From: Cytophagales bacterium
Lineage (GTDB): Bacteria; Bacteroidota; Bacteroidia; Cytophagales; MED-G16
DNA: 5,053 bases
Reading direction: 5' to 3'
NCBI GenBank assembly: GCA_029940715.1
Contig: JAPYTU010000093.1
Coordinates: 1 to 5,053, forward strand
The notes beneath the pieces were generated by a model. That model searched no databases. It saw nothing but the letters and a program-made list of their open reading frames with translations, and was not told the DNA's origin. Both the position numbers and the translations under genes were made by a program. Shown here piece after piece: positions 1-5,053 of the stretch (within the stretch, counting starts at the first letter, position 1; the number at the start of each line of letters is the position of its first letter).

Positions 1-117
1 CTCTATTCTTTCAACGGTATTAGAAACTTTTTCAATAGAATTTTCATACTTGGCTAATTCCTTTATTAAATCTAGAACTTGAGGAATATCTTTTTTAATT
101 CCTTTTCTAATTATCAT
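1..117 (-). CDS. GNAT-family N-acetyltransferase, N-terminal fragment (cut by window edge)
   Basis: This is the first 39 codons of a gene that runs off the left edge; the frame is open to base 1. The protein begins MIIRKGIKKDIPQVLDLIKE and continues with a LAKYE segment and a VSNTVERIE segment. This pattern (beta strand 1 with an I-R-x-G/A start, a K-x-D-I-P turn, helix 1 with LIKELAKYE, then a T-V-E segment) is typical of the N terminus of GNAT acetyltransferases of the spermidine/spermine acetyltransferase-like type, which transfer acetyl from acetyl-CoA to an amine. The acetyl-CoA binding motif lies outside the window, so the substrate cannot be inferred. The start ATG overlaps the serS TGA stop in an ATGA arrangement, so the gene is probably translated by coupling with serS. 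No Shine-Dalgarno sequence precedes it. The family call is fairly secure; the specific function is unknown. Confidence 0.8.
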   Translation of the reverse strand, partial: MIIRKGIKKDIPQVLDLIKELAKYENSIEKVSNTVERIE

Positions 118-1388
118 CGTGTAATTTTATTGAATCCAGTATAGGGCTGTAAAATATCTGGTATTTTTATTTCATTATTTTCTTGATTGTTTTCAAGTAT
201 TGCAGCTACTATTCTTGGCAGAGCAAGCGCAGAACCATTTAGGGTATGGGCAAGATTTTTTTCTTTATTAGTTCTTATTTTAATATTCATTCTGTTTGTT
301 TGGTATGTTTTAAAATTACTAACGGAACTGCATTCCAACCACTTTTTTTGACCTGGAGCATATACTTCAAAATCATAGGTTATACTAGCGCTAAAACCTA
401 AGTCCCCAGCACATAAAAGAATTTTTCTATATGGTAACTTAAGAAGTTTGATAAGATGTTCTACATGATCACACATTTCATCAAGTGTTTTACTAGAATT
501 GTCTTTGTTTTGAATTTGAACAATTTCTACTTTATCAAATTGATGTAATCTATTTAAACCTCGAACATGAGAACCCCATGATCCAGCTTCTTTTCTAAAA
601 CATGGTGTATACGCAACATTTTTTATAGGTAATAATGAATTATTAAGTATTTCGTTTCTATATAAATTTGTTATTGGAACTTCAGCTGTTGGAATCATAT
701 ACAAATTTTCATTTTCTACCTTGTACATTTGACCTTCTTTGTCAGGAAGTTGTCCAGTACCAAATGCTGAAGTTTCATTTACAAGAATAGGTGGTTGAAT
801 TTCTTGATATCCTTTTTTAATTGCTTGATCAATAAAGAAATTTATTAAAGCCCTTTGAAGTTTTGCTCCCTTGTCTATGTATACAGGAAATCCAGCTCCT
901 GTTATTTTATTTCCTTTCTCAAAATTTATAAGATTAAAACTTTTTACTAAATTCCAATGAGGATAGAGTTTTTTGTTAGCATTCACATTCTTTTTAGATT
1001 CAAAAATTATATCATTATCATCTTCATTATTTCCAGAGGGAACAATTTCATCCGGAACATTAGGGAGATTAGTGAGAATTTCATAGATGATAGCTTCTTC
1101 GTTTTTTAATTTTTCAGAAGTTTTTTTTCTTAAAATTTTTAATTTTTGAGATTTTTTTTTCATAATTTCTGCTTCTTCCATCTTCCCTGATTGAATTTTT
1201 TCTCCTATTTTTTTTGATGCTTGATTATATTCTGTTAAGATTTTATCTAGTTGTGCCTTATATAATTTTCTATTATCATCATGATGAATTATTTTATTAA
1301 GTTTTTCTTTAGAATCGGATAACCCTCTTTTTAATAAACCATTTGAGTAGAGGTCTATATTTTTTCTGATAGATTTAGTTTCAAGCAT
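114..1388 (-). CDS. serS: Seryl-tRNA synthetase (class II aminoacyl-tRNA synthetase)
   Basis: This cytoplasmic enzyme activates serine with ATP and charges tRNA-Ser (and tRNA-Sec where present). At 424 residues it has the usual length for bacterial SerRS. Residues about 27-105 are a Lys/Glu-rich helical segment matching the N-terminal antiparallel coiled coil that grips the long variable arm of tRNA-Ser. The catalytic core follows: the serine-binding TAEVPIT loop (234-240), motif 2 with FRKEAGSWGSHVRGLNR (264-280) followed by LHQFDKVE, the YDFEVY and WLECSSVSNF strands (338-359), and motif 3 with NGSALALPRIVAAILEN (384-400), including the ATP-binding arginine R392. The HTLNGSALALP form resembles Bacteroidota SerRS. 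The ATG at 1386-1388 gives the expected MLETKSIRKNI beginning; there is no Shine-Dalgarno sequence. The gene is divergent from rho and overlaps the downstream acetyltransferase start by four bases. All core motifs are intact. Confidence 0.97.
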   Translation of the reverse strand: MLETKSIRKNIDLYSNGLLKRGLSDSKEKLNKIIHHDDNRKLYKAQLDKILTEYNQASKKIGEKIQSGKMEEAEIMKKKSQKLKILRKKTSEKLKNEEAIIYEILTNLPNVPDEIVPSGNNEDDNDIIFESKKNVNANKKLYPHWNLVKSFNLINFEKGNKITGAGFPVYIDKGAKLQRALINFFIDQAIKKGYQEIQPPILVNETSAFGTGQLPDKEGQMYKVENENLYMIPTAEVPITNLYRNEILNNSLLPIKNVAYTPCFRKEAGSWGSHVRGLNRLHQFDKVEIVQIQNKDNSSKTLDEMCDHVEHLIKLLKLPYRKILLCAGDLGFSASITYDFEVYAPGQKKWLECSSVSNFKTYQTNRMNIKIRTNKEKNLAHTLNGSALALPRIVAAILENNQENNEIKIPDILQPYTGFNKITR

Positions 1389-1457
1389 AATTTAAAATTT
1401 AGTATGAAGATAGTGAGATTGAATAAAATATTTAAATCAAATAAAAATTAATTTTTT

Positions 1458-1489
1458 TTTGACATAATTATATATAAATGCTATTATTG
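1458..1489 (+). promoter_or_regulatory. Predicted rho promoter
   Basis: The sequence reads TTGACA (1459-1464), a 17-base spacer, then TATTAT (1482-1487), a near-perfect sigma-70-type pair. It also fits the Bacteroidota primary-sigma pattern: TTTG (1458-1461), 20 bases, then TATTATTG (1482-1489), one mismatch from TAnnTTTG. A run of nine T lies directly upstream and forms the first part of the -35 element. Transcription would begin near 1495, leaving a leader of about 65 bases before rho. This is the only strong promoter seen in the divergent region. It may also drive the downstream ric-like/ruvX/def/murF genes by readthrough. Prediction from sequence only. Confidence 0.72.
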
Positions 1490-1504
1490 CGGTGTCAATT
1501 GTTA

Positions 1505-1520
1505 TTTAGGCCTTCCTAAA
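1505..1520 (+). other. Small hairpin in the predicted rho leader
   Basis: TTTAGG and CCTAAA form a perfect 6-bp inverted repeat around a CCTT loop, about 10 bases after the predicted transcription start and 41 bases before the rho ATG. A second pairing, GTGTC (1492-1496) with GACAT (1521-1525), could extend the stem across an 8-base left-side bulge using one G-U pair, but only if transcription starts at or before 1492. There is no T tract directly after it, so it does not look like an intrinsic terminator. It could stabilise the 5' end of the mRNA or act in rho autoregulation; it could also be chance. Confidence 0.35.
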
Positions 1521-1561
1521 GACATAAATTCTTTAAAACATTTTAATCTAAATTTTTCGAT

Positions 1562-3088
1562 ATGCATACAATGGACGAGTTAAATGATAAATTATTATCA
1601 GAACTTAAAAATATTTCTGAGGAACTTAAAATAAAAGGAGCCTCTAAACTTTCAAAACAAGATTTAATCTATAAAATCTTAGATGAACAGGCTATAGCTA
1701 AGCCTAAAAAAGTTAGTAAAAAAGAACCTTTACAAGAAAAAGTAACCAAAGTTTCTTCTAAAACCAAAGCTTCCTCTAAGATTAAAGCTTCTTCTAAGAC
1801 TAAGGATACTAAAGGTAGGGACATTAAAGAAAAGCCAAAGAATTTTTCTAAACCTTATAGAAGTAATTCAGGCCCTAGCAAATTTACAGATAGAAATAAG
1901 GGTATGGGATCAAGACTTCCGAGGGAAGAGTATTTAGCTAAGAAAGCTGAATATGAAGCTCAAATTAAAGAATTTGAGGGTGTTGTAGAGAGTGAAGGAG
2001 TTCTCGAAATGATGCAAGATGGATATGGTTTTTTAAGAAGTAGTGACTATAATTACTTAGCAAGTCCTGATGACATTTATGTTTCTCCTTCTCAAATTAA
2101 ATTGTTCGGTTTAAAAACAGGAGATACTGTGTTAGGTAAAATTCGTCCTCCAAAGGAAAATGAAAAATATTTTGCATTAATTGAAGTTGTTGAAATAAAT
2201 GGTAAAACTCCAGATCAAGTTAGAGATAGAATTCCGTTTAAATATTTAACGCCACTATTTCCTGAAGAAAAATTAAATTTAAGTACTAACCAAGATAATT
2301 ATTCAACTCGAATTATGGATTTGTTTTCTCCTATAGGAAAAGGTCAGAGGGGTATGATAGTCTCTCAACCTAAAACTGGAAAAACAGTCTTGTTGAAAGA
2401 GATAGCAAATGCTATTGCTGAGAATCATCCAGAAGTTTATCTTATGATATTGCTTATTGATGAGAGGCCTGAAGAGGTTACAGATATGGCTAGAAGTGTT
2501 AAGGCTGAAGTTGTATCTTCAACATTTGATGAGCAGGCAGAGAGACATGTTAAGGTAGCAACTATAGTTCTTGAAAAGGCAAAAAGAATGGTAGAATGTG
2601 GTCATGATGTGGTTATATTGCTAGATTCTATCACTAGACTTGCAAGAGCTCATAATACTGTAATACCTTCATCTGGAAAAATATTATCCGGTGGTGTTGA
2701 CGCAAATGCTTTGCATAAGCCTAAAAGATTTTTTGGTGCTGCAAGAAATGTTGAAAATGGTGGTTCTTTGACTATTATTGCAACAGCTTTAATTGAAACT
2801 GGATCAAAAATGGATGAAGTTATTTTTGAAGAATTTAAAGGAACAGGTAATATGGAACTTCAATTAGATAGAAAATTATCTAATAGAAGAATGTATCCTG
2901 CAATTGATGTGACAGCATCAGGCACTAGAAGGGAAGACTTATTAATGGGTAAGGATGAATTGTCAAGATTATGGATTCTTAGAAAATATTTGGCAGATAT
3001 GAACTCTGTTGAAGCTATGGAATTTTTACTTTCAAAAATTAAGGGAACAAGGAACAATGAAGAATTTCTTGTATCAATGAACGGGTAA
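1562..3088 (+). CDS. rho: Transcription termination factor Rho
   Basis: Rho is a hexameric RNA-dependent ATPase that loads on nascent RNA and ends transcription. The 508 residues show, in order: a Rho_N helical domain (about 4-43, SELKNISEELKIKGASKLSK); a Lys/Ser/Arg-rich, probably disordered linker (about 45-125); a short helical stretch (120-140); the cold-shock-like primary RNA-binding domain (about 143-215, with GYGFLRS); and the ATPase core. The core has Walker A QPKTGKT (269-275), LIDERPEEV (298-306, with the catalytic glutamate equivalent E301), Walker B VILLDSITRLARAHN (351-365, D355), the Q-loop region GGVDANALHKPKRFF (377-391), the R-loop region FKGTGNMELQLDRK, and the SGTRRED arginine-finger segment (R456). 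The protein is longer than the 419 residues of E. coli Rho because of the linker. An in-frame ATG at 1571 is an alternative start; both keep the Rho_N domain, and no Shine-Dalgarno sequence helps to choose. Confidence 0.98.
   Translation: MHTMDELNDKLLSELKNISEELKIKGASKLSKQDLIYKILDEQAIAKPKKVSKKEPLQEKVTKVSSKTKASSKIKASSKTKDTKGRDIKEKPKNFSKPYRSNSGPSKFTDRNKGMGSRLPREEYLAKKAEYEAQIKEFEGVVESEGVLEMMQDGYGFLRSSDYNYLASPDDIYVSPSQIKLFGLKTGDTVLGKIRPPKENEKYFALIEVVEINGKTPDQVRDRIPFKYLTPLFPEEKLNLSTNQDNYSTRIMDLFSPIGKGQRGMIVSQPKTGKTVLLKEIANAIAENHPEVYLMILLIDERPEEVTDMARSVKAEVVSSTFDEQAERHVKVATIVLEKAKRMVECGHDVVILLDSITRLARAHNTVIPSSGKILSGGVDANALHKPKRFFGAARNVENGGSLTIIATALIETGSKMDEVIFEEFKGTGNMELQLDRKLSNRRMYPAIDVTASGTRREDLLMGKDELSRLWILRKYLADMNSVEAMEFLLSKIKGTRNNEEFLVSMNG
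1751..1804 (+). repeat. Three tandem 18-bp units inside rho (Ala-Ser-Ser-Lys-x-Lys)
   Basis: Rho residues 64-81 read VSSKTK, ASSKIK, ASSKTK, three consecutive six-residue units each encoded by 18 bases. The DNA copies are diverged but clearly related (forms of GCTTCYTCTAAGAYTAAA). The repeat lies in the basic disordered linker between Rho_N and the RNA-binding domain, and its length is a multiple of three, so gain or loss of units would keep the frame. It probably arose by slippage. Confidence 0.75.
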
Positions 3089-3170
3089 AATTATAATTAT
3101 AAATTTTTTATATTTTATTTATTTTTTAAAAATCGTTATATAGTAAATATATTTTTTTAGTTTTATTTTC

Positions 3171-3932
3171 ATGTTTGTTCAAAATAGTAATCTTAAAAAT
3201 CAAAAAATATCTGATATTGTTGGTAATGATTACCGTTACGCAAAAGCATTAGATTCTTTTGGGGTTGATTTTTATAAGTATTTTGATTACCAGATTGAAG
3301 ATATTTGTAAAATAAAGGGTTTTAAAAAAGAATCCCTTATTGGTTATAGAATTTCTCTTGATGAATCTTTTGATTTAGAGCATGATTCATTAAAGTCGTG
3401 TCCATTAAATTTAGTTGTAGAATACCTTAAGCATAATCATAATTATTTTATAAAAAATAAACTACCGTATATAAAAAATTTAATTCAAAATTTAGATACT
3501 TCTAATATAAATTATAAATTTTCTGATGATTTAAAATTTATTTTCCCCTCATTTTATGAGGAATTTACTGAGCATATTCTTGAAGAAGAAACCATTATTT
3601 TTCAATACATAAATAAATTATTTTATGCTGATCATAACTCTCAAAATTTATCTTTATTATTTTTTTCTATGAAAGAAATTTCTCTAAAAAATATTGCAGA
3701 AGAACATTTAAATGAAGATTCTGAGATGAGTGGAATTAGGGGATTAACAAAAAATTATTCCTTGAATAATATAAAGAATTTACACCTGAAAGTAATATTT
3801 CAAGAATTAAAAGAGTTTGATAAAGAATTAGAAATCCATTCTAATATTGAAAATAAAATTTTGTTTCCTAGAGCTCTTAAACTCCAAGACAAAATATCTA
3901 ATGAATTAAGAAATATATCGTTTCTTAATTGA
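3171..3932 (+). CDS. Ric/ScdA-like hemerythrin-domain protein lacking the Cys-Cys motif
   Basis: This 253-residue protein has the two-part layout of Ric/ScdA/YtfE proteins, di-iron proteins that repair Fe-S clusters damaged by nitric oxide or oxidants. Residues about 11-60 resemble the ScdA_N (DUF542) domain: KISDIVGNDYRYAKALDSFG, VDF, then IEDICKIKGF. Where the family normally has DFCCGG, this protein has DFYKYF (33-38). Residues about 78-240 resemble a hemerythrin four-helix bundle, with candidate iron ligands H90 (or H88), H135 and E139 (HILEE), H179 (EEHLNED), and H223 and E227 (HSNIENKILFPRA). As I recall E. coli YtfE (ligands H84, H129, E133, H160, H204, E208), the spacings H90-H135 and H179-H223 match it; the middle gap is about nine residues longer. 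The start ATG gives a full N-terminal domain, with no Shine-Dalgarno sequence. The stop overlaps the ruvX start by one base. The fold is likely; the function (repair, sensing or iron storage) is uncertain. Confidence 0.8.
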   Translation: MFVQNSNLKNQKISDIVGNDYRYAKALDSFGVDFYKYFDYQIEDICKIKGFKKESLIGYRISLDESFDLEHDSLKSCPLNLVVEYLKHNHNYFIKNKLPYIKNLIQNLDTSNINYKFSDDLKFIFPSFYEEFTEHILEEETIIFQYINKLFYADHNSQNLSLLFFSMKEISLKNIAEEHLNEDSEMSGIRGLTKNYSLNNIKNLHLKVIFQELKEFDKELEIHSNIENKILFPRALKLQDKISNELRNISFLN

Positions 3933-4348
3933 TGGGTCGTATAATGTGTTTTGATTATGGCTCCAAAAGAATTGGAGTCGCCGTAACTGATGAACTAAGA
4001 ATTATTTCTTCTCCTCTTGCTACATGTCCATCAAATGAAATTTTTGATTTTATCACTACTTATTTAATTGATCATGTAGTAAATAAGTTTATTGTTGGAA
4101 TGCCTATTGATATGCGTGGAAAAAATACTCATGCAACTAATCCCACCAAAGATTTTATTAACAAATTAAAAAAAAAATATTCTCACATTTCTATTGATAC
4201 CTATGATGAGAGGTTAACATCAAGGATTGCAAAAGATGCAATACTCTTAATGGGAAAAAATAAAAAATATAGAAGAAATAAAAGTAATATTGATAAAATT
4301 AGTGCAAGTATTATATTGCAATCATATTTAAAACGAAATGAATTATGA
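3932..4348 (+). CDS. ruvX: RuvX/YqgF family nuclease (pre-16S rRNA processing, Holliday-junction resolvase-like)
   Basis: YqgF/RuvX proteins have an RNase H-like fold and take part in maturation of the 16S rRNA 5' end; related members resolve Holliday junctions. The 138 residues match the normal family length. Visible motifs are the N-terminal strand and acidic residue in CFDYGSKRIGVAVTDE (catalytic Asp D8), FIVGMPIDMRG (53-63), the YDERLTS motif (91-97, with E93), and the C-terminal DKISASIILQSYL (121-133) with the last conserved aspartate D121. I chose the ATG at 3932, which overlaps the upstream TGA as TGATG; an in-frame TTG one codon earlier is less likely. The gene ends in an ATGA overlap with def. 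A run of ten A (4168-4177) falls within the gene, but the reading frame is intact. Confidence 0.95.
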   Translation: MGRIMCFDYGSKRIGVAVTDELRIISSPLATCPSNEIFDFITTYLIDHVVNKFIVGMPIDMRGKNTHATNPTKDFINKLKKKYSHISIDTYDERLTSRIAKDAILLMGKNKKYRRNKSNIDKISASIILQSYLKRNEL

Positions 4349-4893
4349 CATATCCAATTTGCTTATATGGTAATCCTGTCCTTAAAATTAAGGCTGGTAA
4401 AGTAAAGAAAGATAAGGTAGATGTTATTAAGTTATCTCATGATATGTTTGAAACGATGTACTCCGCGGATGGGATAGGTCTTGCCGCGCCTCAAATAGGT
4501 ATATCATTAAGAATTTTTGTTATTGATGGAGCTTCTTTAGATGAAAAAGACCTAGAAGATTTTAAAAGAGTTTTTATTAATCCTCAGATTATTACAGTAA
4601 CTGGAAATTTTTGGGAATTTAAGGAAGGTTGTTTAAGCATCCCAAATATTAATGAATTTGTTTCCAGAAGAGAAGAAATTACGATATCATATTACGATGA
4701 AAATTGGAAATTTCATACTGATAGATTTGATGGGATGAAAGCAAGAATTATTCAACATGAGTATGATCATATTGAAGGTAAATTATTTACTGATTACTTA
4801 TCTCCCTTAAAAAGAAAATTGTTAAAGGGAAAGCTTACAAGTATATCTAAGGGAATTTGTGATGTGCCTTATAAAATTAAAGCATCTAAATGA
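4345..4893 (+). CDS. def: Peptide deformylase
   Basis: This metalloenzyme removes the formyl group from the initiator methionine of new proteins at the ribosome exit, before methionine aminopeptidase acts. The protein has 182 residues and all three family motifs: GIGLAAPQIG (43-52), EGCLSIP (94-100, metal ligand C96) and QHEYDHIEGKLF (137-148, metal ligands H138 and H142, catalytic E139). The metal in vivo is usually Fe2+. The C-terminal LSPLKRKLLKGKL segment looks like Bacteroidota deformylases. The start ATG overlaps the ruvX stop (ATGA), and the stop overlaps the murF start in the same way, so it sits in the middle of a coupled gene set. No Shine-Dalgarno sequence is present. Nothing is missing or unusual in the active site. 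Confidence 0.98.
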   Translation: MTYPICLYGNPVLKIKAGKVKKDKVDVIKLSHDMFETMYSADGIGLAAPQIGISLRIFVIDGASLDEKDLEDFKRVFINPQIITVTGNFWEFKEGCLSIPNINEFVSRREEITISYYDENWKFHTDRFDGMKARIIQHEYDHIEGKLFTDYLSPLKRKLLKGKLTSISKGICDVPYKIKASK

Positions 4894-5053
4894 GTATGGA
4901 AGATCAAATCAATTTAATATATAAGAATTTTTTAAATTCTGAAGGTATATCTACTGATTCAAGAAAAATAAAAAAGAATTCAATTTTTTTTTCGTTAAAA
5001 GGTGAAAATTTTGATGGAAATAAATTTGCTAATGAAGCATTAGACAAAGGAGC
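4890..5053 (+). CDS. murF: UDP-N-acetylmuramoyl-tripeptide--D-Ala-D-Ala ligase, N-terminal fragment (cut by window edge)
   Basis: The frame opens at the ATG overlapping the def stop (ATGA) and stays open to the right edge: 54 full codons plus two bases. The protein begins MSMEDQINLIYKNFLNSEGI and continues with STDSRKIKKNSIFFSLKGEN and FDGNKFANEALDKG. The TDSRKI, FFSLKGENFDGNKFA and EAL-x-KGA pattern is the N-terminal UDP-binding domain of Mur ligases, closest by eye to MurF, which adds D-Ala-D-Ala to the UDP-MurNAc tripeptide in the cytoplasm using ATP. MurE has a related TDSR/G-D-G-H-x-F start, so MurE is the main alternative. The ATP-binding motif is outside the window. A second in-frame ATG at 4896 could serve as the start. 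A run of nine T lies at 4984-4992 without breaking the frame. Confidence 0.88.
   Translation, partial: MSMEDQINLIYKNFLNSEGISTDSRKIKKNSIFFSLKGENFDGNKFANEALDKG

Noticed and set aside
1389..1457. A promoter for serS on the minus strand.
   Set aside because: Only weak matches occur (a TTTG with a TATCTTCA 25 bases later, too far apart), so no site can be supported, although one must exist in this region or upstream.
1490..1561. A riboswitch or small peptide gene in the rho leader.
   Set aside because: The leader is only about 65 bases, has one short hairpin and no recognisable aptamer; no credible short reading frame with a start was seen.
2860..3057. A 65-codon open frame on the minus strand inside the 3' part of rho.
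   Set aside because: It is fully antisense to the conserved Rho C terminus, resembles no family I recognise and has no start signals, so it is a shadow of rho.
3089..3170. Possible rho terminator in the gap before the ric-like gene, for example ATATA/TATAT (3138-3152) followed by seven T.
   Set aside because: The stem is five A-T pairs only and would be very unstable; in such AT-rich DNA this kind of match is expected by chance. No TTTG/TAnnTTTG promoter was found in the gap either.
3929..3931. TTG as the ruvX start codon, one codon before the ATG at 3932.
   Set aside because: The ATG at 3932 gives the normal RuvX N terminus and forms the common TGATG overlap; TTG is a rare start and adds only one residue.
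1..5053. Mobile elements, CRISPR arrays, tRNA/rRNA genes or a defence system.
   Set aside because: No transposase, inverted terminal repeats, spaced direct repeats, tRNA-like clover-leaf sequence or defence-gene motifs were seen; nearly all the window is filled by chromosomal housekeeping genes.

Overview
The window is AT-rich chromosomal DNA that most likely comes from a member of the Bacteroidota, probably a Flavobacteriales-like organism with a compact genome. Four observations point that way. SerRS and Rho carry Bacteroidota-style sequence variants: HTLNGSALALPRIVAA in SerRS motif 3 and QPKTGKT in the Rho Walker A. Rho has a Lys/Ser-rich insert between its N-terminal helical domain and its RNA-binding domain. 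The rho promoter fits the TTTG / TAnnTTTG pattern known for the Bacteroidota primary sigma factor. None of the seven gene starts has a Shine-Dalgarno sequence. The assignment is by recognition only; no database search was possible.

Layout. Two genes run leftward from a 173-bp divergent intergenic region: serS (seryl-tRNA synthetase) and, overlapping its stop codon by four bases, the start of a GNAT-type N-acetyltransferase cut by the left edge. Rightward from the same region run rho (transcription terminator), then after an 82-bp AT-rich gap a tightly packed set: a divergent Ric/ScdA-like hemerythrin protein, ruvX (pre-16S rRNA nuclease / Holliday-junction resolvase family), def (peptide deformylase) and the beginning of murF (peptidoglycan precursor ligase), cut by the right edge. 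The last four genes are joined by overlaps of one or four bases (TGATG, ATGA, ATGA), so they are almost certainly co-transcribed and probably translationally coupled.

How the genes fit together. Most are housekeeping genes: tRNA charging (serS), transcription termination (rho), rRNA maturation or recombination (ruvX), removal of the N-terminal formyl group from new proteins (def) and cell-wall precursor synthesis (murF). The exception is the hemerythrin-like gene. It keeps the full set of predicted di-iron ligands but lacks the Cys-Cys pair of the ScdA_N domain, so its role in Fe-S repair or sensing is uncertain. Peptide deformylase is itself an Fe2+ enzyme, but any functional link is speculative.

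I found no mobile element, CRISPR array, tRNA or rRNA gene, and nothing that looks like a new multi-gene system. The points most worth a second look are the Cys-less Ric-like protein, the disordered Rho insert with its small tandem repeat, the rho promoter and leader hairpin, the chain of stop/start overlaps and the long A/T homopolymers inside essential genes.
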